DNA of 15,592 nucleotides. Source: Candidatus Uhrbacteria bacterium RIFCSPHIGHO2_02_FULL_57_19 (lineage in GTDB: Bacteria; Patescibacteriota; Patescibacteriia; 2-12-FULL-57-11). Where the stretch lies: NCBI GenBank assembly GCA_001791115.1, contig MGDZ01000060.1, positions 1 through 15,592 of the forward strand, given 5' to 3'. The notes beneath the pieces are model-generated. The model was not told the DNA's origin and searched no databases. It saw only the letters and a program-made list of their open reading frames with translations. Positions within the stretch are counted from its first letter, which is position 1, and each line of letters opens with the position of its first letter. Shown piece after piece: positions 5,832 through 11,885 of this stretch. The translations under genes and the position numbers were made by a program.

Positions 5832-6039
5832 CCATCTTTCGGGATTGTTGCCGAATGCCTTTTCTACTGCAATTCTCAAACTCCTGCCTGCCGGCAGGCA
5901 GGTCGGCTGTAAAATTGCATAAGCTCCTCCGCTTATACTCCGTATAAACATCGTCGCTTCTGCAATTTTTCGCTTCAAAGTTTGAGAATTTCGTAACGAA
6001 AGAGCATTCGGCGACAGTCCCTTGCTAGAGAGTGTAACG
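5823..6039 (+). ncRNA. 217-nt nested inverted repeat: structured leader RNA or foldback element
   Basis: Five arms pair in strict nesting order: 5823-5832 with 6030-6039 (9 of 10, one G-T); 5841-5858 with 6004-6021 (16 of 18, two G-T); 5871-5882 with 5979-5990 (12 of 12); 5911-5924 with 5956-5969 (13 of 14); and the apical TTATAC/GTATAA hairpin 5933-5938 with 5942-5947. Internal loops are nearly symmetric (8/8 and 12/13 nt) except where a 20-bp palindrome enlarges the left side. All three exceptions in the outer two arms are U-G wobbles when read as plus-strand RNA, which favours an RNA acting in the sense of the sigma gene. It ends 26 bases before the sigma start codon. I recognise no known riboswitch. 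A MITE-like foldback element is the alternative; no target-site duplication is visible. Confidence 0.65.
5883..5902. repeat. 20-bp perfect GC palindrome CCTGCCTGCCGGCAGGCAGG
   Basis: Perfect self-complementary 20-mer placed between the third and fourth left arms of the larger inverted repeat. Removing it makes the left internal loop 8 nt, matching the 9 nt on the right, so it looks like an insertion into a pre-existing stem. It resembles dispersed palindromic repeats that I associate with CPR genomes; that association is from memory. Confidence 0.75.
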
Positions 6040-6065
6040 GGAGGCCATTTGATCCGTCTTATTCC

Positions 6066-6614
6066 ATGCAGAACACCCTGCGCGACAAACTTCTTCTATA
6101 TAGGGTGAAAAGCCGGAAAGATCCGGAGGCGTTCGGGAAGATTTATGATGTCTACGCCAGCAGGATCTACCGGTTTTTGTATTTCAAGGTTCCTTCAGTG
6201 GAAGAAGCGCAGGACTTGACCTCCGACACCTTCCTCCGTCTCTGGCAGTACCTGCAGGAAGGCAAGCCGGTCAAGAATCTGGGGGCCCTGACCTACCAGA
6301 TTGCCCGTAATTTGGCCATTGACTATTATCGGTCGAGGGCTGAGCGGACCCAGCCTCCGGCGGAAGAATCGCTGGAAAATCTGGCCGACAGCCGAGGTTT
6401 GCGGGCCATCGAGTCTCATCTGGAGGTAGGCGCGATTCTCCAGGCCCTGCAGCTGCTCAAAGATGAGTATCGCGAGGCGATCATTCTCCGCTACGTTGAT
6501 GAACTGTCGCCGGCCGAGATCGCCACGGTCCTGGGGAAATCCAGAGGCAATGTCAGAGTGATCGTTCACCGGGCGGTTGAGGCGCTCCGGATGGTGCTGA
6601 AGGAGAAAGGATAA
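6066..6614 (+). CDS. RNA polymerase sigma factor, sigma-70/ECF-like (regions 2 and 4)
   Basis: This 182-aa protein has only sigma regions 2 and 4, the size and layout of an ECF-type factor. Region 2 spans about 22-92: EAFGKIYDVYASRIYRFLYFKV, then EAQDLTSDTFLRLWQYL (core-binding helix) and TYQIARNLAIDYYRSR (-10 recognition). Region 4 spans about 122-178: LKDEYREAIILRYVDELSPAEIATVLGKSRGNVRVIVHRAVEALR, a helix-turn-helix for the -35. A poorly conserved linker lies between. It would direct RNA polymerase to a specific promoter set. No in-frame alternative start exists close upstream, and the nearest purine-rich run (CGGGAGG, 6038-6044) is 21 bases away, too far for a normal SD. The next gene starts four bases after its stop and encodes a membrane protein, as sigma/anti-sigma pairs often do. 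Its targets are unknown; nearby surface genes are an obvious guess. Confidence 0.93.
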   Translation: MQNTLRDKLLLYRVKSRKDPEAFGKIYDVYASRIYRFLYFKVPSVEEAQDLTSDTFLRLWQYLQEGKPVKNLGALTYQIARNLAIDYYRSRAERTQPPAEESLENLADSRGLRAIESHLEVGAILQALQLLKDEYREAIILRYVDELSPAEIATVLGKSRGNVRVIVHRAVEALRMVLKEKG

Positions 6615-6618
6615 TGAT

Positions 6619-7752
6619 ATGGAGAAACGAAAATTGATCTCGACAATTCGCAATTTGCAGAGTCTCCGGGCGGGCGGTGAGCCTGACCCGGCATGGTTGC
6701 GTTCCACTCGCGAGCGGCTCCTTTCGGAGATTCGCGTCGAGGCGGCTGTTTCGGTGAAACCCGAGCATTCTTTCCGCGAGCGGCTGGCTCTGGCTCGGAT
6801 TATTTTCCCCCATCGTTTTTATCGGTACGTGGCCAAGCCCATAATGGTTTCTTCCATCGCTTTGGGCATGGCCCTGGGCGGCTGGGTGACCACGGTTTCG
6901 GCTTCCTACGGGACTCTGCCCGGAGATTCGCTGTACGGATTCAAGCTGGCCACGGAGAAAGCGCAGGTGACCTTGGCCTCAGGTCCGGAAGCCAAGACCA
7001 AACTCAATGTGGAATTCGTCGGCCGGCGGGTGGATGAAGTGGCCAAGATAATGGAGAACCCAGGTACCGAGAAAGCCAAGCGGGTATCGGTGGCTATGCA
7101 GCAGCTCAAGCAGGATATCTCCACCGTGCAGTCGAATCTCGATCAACTCAAGTCAACGCAGCCGGAAAAAGCCGTGGAAATGGCCAAACTTGTCGACCGC
7201 AAGGCCGGGGAGTTTCACGCGGCGCTCTCCGTGAGTTCCAACAATGTTCCCGATGAGGTCAAGGGAGAGATCCAGGAAGCCAAGGACCTGGTCGCTGACG
7301 CTTCGGTCAAGGCCATGGCTATTCTGGTTGAAACCAGAAACGATGGAACAGCCGACATCTCCGAGGAAGATATCAAGGAGCGGGTCGGGGGAAAGATCAC
7401 CTCACTCTCGGAGGCGGTGACCAAGATGGCCGCTGAGGCCCAGGTCTCCGGCGATGGATCGGCATCGTCCACTCAGGCGGTGGCCAGCGGACAAGCGCTG
7501 GAAGTGCTGGGAGAGGCCAGAGAGCTTCTCGACCACAACGATTTAAACGGCGCCTTTTTCAAAGTCATCGAGGGCACCGAATTGGCTAAGGCGGCCGAGA
7601 CGCTCTCGGCCTCCGTGCCCACGGTTTCCGTTGCTGAGGGTTCATCCTCATCCACTCCCTCCGCGCCGCTCTCGCTTCCAACCGCCGACTCCGCCACCTC
7701 CACGCCCACACTTCTCCCGGAAACCGCCGGCTCCAGTACTCCGCGTACCTAA
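6619..7752 (+). CDS. DUF5667-like single-pass membrane protein, putative anti-sigma partner
   Basis: In this 377-aa protein, residues 1-70 form a basic cytoplasmic segment (IRNLQSLRAGGEPDPAWLRSTRERLLSEI, then SFRERLALARIIFPHRFYRY). One membrane helix follows (about 73-95, PIMVSSIALGMALGGWVTTVSA). Directly after it comes SYGTLPGDSLYGFKLATEKAQVTLA, the typical opening of DUF5667 domains, with an Ala/Glu/Lys-rich helical region to about residue 230. The C-terminus (about 335-377) is a Ser/Thr/Pro tail with no anchor. DUF5667 proteins are often found beside sigma-factor genes, and the short cytoplasmic N-terminus is where an anti-sigma contact would sit; I see no zinc-binding HxxxCxxC motif, so this role is inferred. 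The start ATG at 6619 follows AAGGAGAAAGG at 6600-6610 inside the sigma gene's end, so the two genes are probably co-translated. An alternative is a surface-sensing or structural protein. Confidence 0.85.
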   Translation: MEKRKLISTIRNLQSLRAGGEPDPAWLRSTRERLLSEIRVEAAVSVKPEHSFRERLALARIIFPHRFYRYVAKPIMVSSIALGMALGGWVTTVSASYGTLPGDSLYGFKLATEKAQVTLASGPEAKTKLNVEFVGRRVDEVAKIMENPGTEKAKRVSVAMQQLKQDISTVQSNLDQLKSTQPEKAVEMAKLVDRKAGEFHAALSVSSNNVPDEVKGEIQEAKDLVADASVKAMAILVETRNDGTADISEEDIKERVGGKITSLSEAVTKMAAEAQVSGDGSASSTQAVASGQALEVLGEARELLDHNDLNGAFFKVIEGTELAKAAETLSASVPTVSVAEGSSSSTPSAPLSLPTADSATSTPTLLPETAGSSTPRT

Positions 7753-7756
7753 ACTC

Positions 7757-7936
7757 ACCCAGCAGTCAGTCCTTGACGAGATCGAGGGCTAACTACTGGG
7801 TATCGGGTTTTACCCGGTCCCGGTCTCTTTACAAGCAATGGGAAGCTAAAAGGTCGAGTCCCGAGAACTCGGGACGCTTTCCATTAAAATAGACTTAATG
7901 CCCGTCGCTCGTTCGAAAATCGAACGGCCAAGGGCA
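7757..7936 (+). ncRNA. Structured spacer with four stem-loops, candidate 5' leader RNA of the surface-protein gene
   Basis: Four hairpins follow one another between the DUF5667-like gene and the surface-protein start. SL1: 7757-7776 with 7782-7801, 20 positions with two C-A mismatches, two U-G pairs and loop CGAGA. SL2: 7802-7808 with 7812-7818, loop TTT. SL3: outer 7837-7846 with 7876-7885 (one G-U) and inner GTCCCGA/TCGGGAC 7858-7864 with 7869-7875, with an 11-nt bulge on the 5' side only. SL4: TGCCC/GGGCA (7899-7903, 7932-7936) enclosing CGTTCGA-AAA-TCGAACG (7910-7926). None is followed by a U-tract, so these are not ordinary terminators. I see no clean promoter here, so the RNA may come from read-through of the sigma operon. 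I do not recognise a known riboswitch class. Confidence 0.6.
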
Positions 7937-7958
7937 CAACGCGAGAAAATTGCTCATT

Positions 7959-10900
7959 ATGACTGAAGCATTGCGACTCGGGAAGAAAGCCTTCACCTGG
8001 GGAGTCGTAGTTTCGACCATCGCCTGGTCGGTCGGCGTCGCCGCATTGGTGACTCCGCTCACCGCCAGGGCTCAGCTTTCGCTGACTGCGGGCGCGCTCA
8101 TCAGGGGCTCGCTCCCGGCGGTCTACTACTACGGCTCTGACGGCAAGCGCTATGTCTTCCCCAACGAGAAGACTTACAGCACCTGGTACTCGGATTTCTC
8201 CGGCGTACAGACCATCTCGGATAGCGACCTTGGCACCCTTTCCATCGGGGGCAACGTCGTCTACCGGGCCGGCACTCGCCTGGTGAAGATCCAGAGCGAC
8301 CCCAAGACCTACGTGGTGGAACCTGGCGGAAAGCTCCGTCACATCACGAGCGAGGCCATTGCCAGCGCCCTCTACGGCTCGGCCTGGAACACGTGGATTG
8401 ACGACGTCTCCGACGCTTTCTTTGTCAACTACACTGCCGGAGATGACATCGTCACCAATTCCTACCCAACCGGAACGCTGGTCAAAACCGCCTCCTCGGC
8501 GGACATCTGGTACATTGACGGCACCAGTCGGCGGAAGGTTACGGCTGATGGGATGACCACCAACCGCTTCCGCGACGCCTACGTTGTCACCACCACCCTG
8601 GACATCACCGGCCTCACTATCGGCACCGACATTTCAGTCGGCGAGTCGGCTCTGACCGACACGGCTCAGCTGGGTGTAGTGACTCCTCCGGTTTCGGTGG
8701 GCACGGGTCTCTCTGTGGCTTTGGCCTCGGACAGCCCGGCGGCCGTTTCCATCGTCACCGACACGGTTGACGGCGGTCAGGCGCTCGTCGGCGCCCTCAA
8801 AGTCCGCCTAACCGCTTCGGCTGACGGCTCGGTGACTGTTACCGGCCTCAATGTCACGCGCGGTGGAATCTCATCCGACGCTGACATCCAAGATGCTTAC
8901 CTCTTCGACGGCGACACCATGACCAATCCCATCGCCCGAACTGGATCCATCTCCAGCGGGTTGATTAACTTCTCCAACACCGCGGGATTGTTCACCATCG
9001 CCGCTGGCGCCACTAAAGATGTCATGGTCCGCTACGATGTGGGAACCGCCGTCGACGCGGGCAAGACCATCTCCATATCGCTTGCCGCGGCTAATGTCAC
9101 GGTTTCCGGCTCGACCACTGTCACCGGTTCGGCCTCGGGCAACACCATGACCGTGGCTTCAGTGACTGACCTTGGACAGCTCGAGATGATTAACGTCAAC
9201 CCAACGGCCAACGCCACCATTGATCCGCAGAATGACTTCGAGTTGTGGCGGTTCCGTTTCGATGCCAACGACGAGGATCTGACGGTCAAGTACATGACCA
9301 TCACCAATGTCGGGTCAATTGACAACGACGACATTCAGAACTTCAAGCTCTACGATGGAACCACCCAACTTGGCTCGACCATCACCACCCTGACCGACGG
9401 CAAACTGGTCTTTGACTTCACTAGTTTGACCGGTGGCGGGTACACGATCACTTCGGGCATTAGCAAACAACTCTCGCTCCGCGGCGACATCTTGGGCGGC
9501 ACTAATCGCCAGTTCCGCTTCACTATCCGAGAAGCGACAGACGTAGTGGTTTTTGACACCAACTACAACGTCTACACCCGGCCCGTGAAGGACGCGACCG
9601 AGACCTTCAGCGTCATTGAACCGAACACTGGAGGCACGGCGGTCAATACCACCATCTCCACCGGTAAGCTGACCATCCAGAAGGCCAGTGATTCTCCGTC
9701 CTCCAATGTTCCAGACGGAGCCACTAATGTTCTTCTGGCTAAGTGGAACCTGACCGCGGCTGGTGAAGACGTTAAAGTCAGCTCGCTGGTTCCCAACTGT
9801 AATTCCGGCGACGGAACCACCATCATGACTAACGTCAAGCTGGTCTTTGATGGATCACAGGTTGGCACCACCGACTCCACCGAAACTTGCGACAACGGCG
9901 GCGCCACCACCTTCACCTTCGGCAACTCGTTCATTGTCCCGGTTGGCACAACCAAGGTCTTGGCTTACTACGCCGACCTGACTGACGCCACGGTGGCTGC
10001 TGATGACACTGTCGTCGCCAACTTGGAAACAGGTGCCTCCAATGCCGAGGGCCGCACTTCGCTGAACACCATCAGCACCTCATCGGCCAGCGGCAACACA
10101 GTGACGGTCAAGGCTGGAGCCATCACGGTAACCGAGAACGTTGCTCTGCCTGATTACAGTGCCACTCGTCCGACAGGCGTCTTGGGCTCAACAAACGCTA
10201 AAATTGCCTCGTTCGTTCTTACGGGCGGCGGCGAGGACGCGGACGTGACCCAAATCGTTCTTACGGACGACATGTTGGAAACCGCCCTCACGGGGGACAC
10301 CATGGCTGACATCTTCCAGAACCTGAAACTGAAGAAGGAAGACGGCACCCAGGTTGGTACCACCTTTGGGTCGCTAACTGACACCGACAGCACCAACTAC
10401 ACCTTCACGCCTTCGACAGCCATCCGAGTCGTGGCCGGCGGCACAGTCGTTATCGATGTCTGGGCTGACATCAAGTCGTCACACACCCTGTCGGCGCTCA
10501 CTGATGTGAACAACGACACTGACGGTGTGGTCATTGTCGCCAGCGCCACAGGCAGCGGCGTGACCACGGGCACGGATGTTTCGGACTCCAACGGCATCGC
10601 TTCACTGCAGGTCAACAACATTGCCACCAACGGCAACCTGCGCGTGTCGCTTGATGCCTCGGCTCCGATTCGCCAGACGCTCGTCATGGGCCACACTTCG
10701 AAAGAGTTGGCTCGCTTCAAGCTTGAGGCCGATGTCAATGAGGACATCAACGTCACCAAGATCGTCGTTTCCGATTCGATGATGGCTAACACGACGATTA
10801 TGGGTGGCGCGCAAGCCGCGACTGGTACACTCCGGAACTTCAAGCTCTTGAATGCCTCGACAGGCGCCCAGATCGGCGGAACGATCGCTTCGCTCGACAC

Positions 10901-11747
10901 CACGAGCAACACCTCCACCGGCTCGGCGATCTTCGATAACATCTCCGGTCTGACGGTTCCGAAGAACGGCACGTTGGTCTTCAAGGTAGTTGCCGACCTC
11001 ACCACCTTTGATGGCGGTGGCGTCTCCAGCTCTACCCACAAGATCATGGTCATGTCGAACTACACCGGTTCCTCTACCGCGGCAGCGACCGCACTTGAAG
11101 GAATCGTAGCCAACGGTAAGGATTCCGGGTTCCAGATCAGCGGCACGTCGCTCGACTTCAATGAGACGACGACTTCCACTGATGCTGATGCTGGGTACGC
11201 TGGAAGAGCTCAACTCGCGGGCAACCAGATCGATGTCTTCAGGACCAAGCTCACGGTCGCCCTCGCCTCTGACTCACCGTCAGGCACGACCTCCGGAGCT
11301 TCAGAGCAAACAGTCGCCAAGTTCGTGTTCACCAACTCCATGAACAGCGGTTCTTACGCGGCGACCCTTCAGCTCATGAACCTCGACATCGGCACGACCA
11401 TCTCGAACACCGCAGCTCGCTCTGTCAGCATCTACAAAGACAGCGTGACTGGCGGAAACCAGTTGGCAACCACAGGTAGTGGCTACTGCACCGCTCCGTC
11501 GTTAACTTGTAACTTCGCGGACACTAACTTCCTTGACGCGAACTTCACTGACACGGAGATCTCGGGTAGCTCTTCTGCCGACTCCACCAGGACCTTCATC
11601 GTCACGGCTGACACCAGCGACGCGGCCACCGACAAACGGTTGACCGTGGGTCTGGACAACGCCGATCTCCTCTGGGGCGACGGAACAACAACGAGCATAA
11701 CGCTCGTCGAGAGTCTGCCGGTTGCCGGCCGAACACTCAGCTACTAA
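7959..11747 (+). CDS. Large secreted repeat-rich surface protein, S-layer-like
   Basis: This 1262-aa protein has a signal peptide at residues 1-38 (LGKKAFTWGVVVSTIAWSVGVAALVTPLTARAQ). Residues about 42-230 carry a domain often seen at the start of CPR surface proteins (AGALIRGSLPAVYYYGSDGKRYVFPNEKTYSTWYSDFSG) with repeats of the same theme: GGNVVYRAGTRLVKI, YVVEPGGKLRHI, DIWYIDGTSRRKV. The rest is about six Ig-like beta repeats of roughly 150-205 residues, starting near residues 250, 408, 570, 721, 893 and 1098, with shared motifs such as 'ASDSP', 'ELARFKL-A--EDI-V', 'NFKLYDGT-Q-G' and 'TLVF-V-ADL'. It is rich in Thr, Ser, Asp and Gly; I count only four cysteines. It ends LPVAGRTLSY with no sorting signal or membrane anchor, so attachment must be by another route. 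The ATG at 7959 is chosen over an in-frame TTG at 7950 because it directly precedes the signal peptide; neither has a good SD. It is likely a major coat protein and possibly a glycan acceptor for neighbouring enzymes (inference). Confidence 0.88.
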   Translation: MTEALRLGKKAFTWGVVVSTIAWSVGVAALVTPLTARAQLSLTAGALIRGSLPAVYYYGSDGKRYVFPNEKTYSTWYSDFSGVQTISDSDLGTLSIGGNVVYRAGTRLVKIQSDPKTYVVEPGGKLRHITSEAIASALYGSAWNTWIDDVSDAFFVNYTAGDDIVTNSYPTGTLVKTASSADIWYIDGTSRRKVTADGMTTNRFRDAYVVTTTLDITGLTIGTDISVGESALTDTAQLGVVTPPVSVGTGLSVALASDSPAAVSIVTDTVDGGQALVGALKVRLTASADGSVTVTGLNVTRGGISSDADIQDAYLFDGDTMTNPIARTGSISSGLINFSNTAGLFTIAAGATKDVMVRYDVGTAVDAGKTISISLAAANVTVSGSTTVTGSASGNTMTVASVTDLGQLEMINVNPTANATIDPQNDFELWRFRFDANDEDLTVKYMTITNVGSIDNDDIQNFKLYDGTTQLGSTITTLTDGKLVFDFTSLTGGGYTITSGISKQLSLRGDILGGTNRQFRFTIREATDVVVFDTNYNVYTRPVKDATETFSVIEPNTGGTAVNTTISTGKLTIQKASDSPSSNVPDGATNVLLAKWNLTAAGEDVKVSSLVPNCNSGDGTTIMTNVKLVFDGSQVGTTDSTETCDNGGATTFTFGNSFIVPVGTTKVLAYYADLTDATVAADDTVVANLETGASNAEGRTSLNTISTSSASGNTVTVKAGAITVTENVALPDYSATRPTGVLGSTNAKIASFVLTGGGEDADVTQIVLTDDMLETALTGDTMADIFQNLKLKKEDGTQVGTTFGSLTDTDSTNYTFTPSTAIRVVAGGTVVIDVWADIKSSHTLSALTDVNNDTDGVVIVASATGSGVTTGTDVSDSNGIASLQVNNIATNGNLRVSLDASAPIRQTLVMGHTSKELARFKLEADVNEDINVTKIVVSDSMMANTTIMGGAQAATGTLRNFKLLNASTGAQIGGTIASLDTTSNTSTGSAIFDNISGLTVPKNGTLVFKVVADLTTFDGGGVSSSTHKIMVMSNYTGSSTAAATALEGIVANGKDSGFQISGTSLDFNETTTSTDADAGYAGRAQLAGNQIDVFRTKLTVALASDSPSGTTSGASEQTVAKFVFTNSMNSGSYAATLQLMNLDIGTTISNTAARSVSIYKDSVTGGNQLATTGSGYCTAPSLTCNFADTNFLDANFTDTEISGSSSADSTRTFIVTADTSDAATDKRLTVGLDNADLLWGDGTTTSITLVESLPVAGRTLSY

Positions 11748-11764
11748 TCGTAGTTGAACTAGCC

Positions 11765-11789
11765 GCCCGCGTTGCTAAAGAACGCAGGC
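11765..11789 (+). other. Short hairpin upstream of the terminator
   Basis: GCC-C-GCGTT (11765-11773) pairs with AACGC-A-GGC (11781-11789) around a 7-base loop, with one internal C-A mismatch. It lies between the surface-protein stop and the main terminator and may assist 3'-end stability. Confidence 0.45.
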
Positions 11790-11796
11790 CGCAAGG

Positions 11797-11828
11797 AAGC
11801 CCCGCTTCCCGAAAGGGAGGCGGGGTTT
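11797..11828 (+). terminator. Hairpin terminator after the surface-protein gene
   Basis: CCCCGCTTCCC (11800-11810) pairs with GGGAGGCGGGG (11815-11825, one T-G) around a GAAA tetraloop. AAG at the left and TTT at the right extend the stem to about 14 pairs. It is followed by CGTATTCG, a poor U-tract, so termination could be partial. Confidence 0.8.
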
Positions 11829-11842
11829 CGTATTCGAACGGC

Positions 11843-11871
11843 TTGAACTGACGACTCATTCGTGCTACCAT
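11843..11871 (+). promoter_or_regulatory. Predicted extended -10 promoter of the O-antigen ligase operon
   Basis: -35 TTGAAC (11843-11848), 17-bp spacer, -10 TACCAT (11866-11871), with an upstream TGC giving an extended -10. The expected start near 11878 is only about eight bases before the ATG at 11886, and no SD is present, so the message would be almost leaderless. Confidence 0.5.
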
Positions 11872-11885
11872 CCTTTCACTATAGT

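Noticed and set aside
7837..7885. Hairpin as an intrinsic terminator of the sigma operon
   Set aside because: The strong stem is followed by AAAATAGAC instead of a U-tract.
7753..7958. tRNA or known small RNA in the spacers
   Set aside because: No T-loop GGTTCRANNCC with matching cloverleaf, and no tmRNA, SRP or RNase P core motifs were seen in any intergenic region.
11718..11747. LPVAG near the C-terminus of the surface protein as a sortase signal
   Set aside because: Only five residues follow; there is no hydrophobic segment or basic tail.
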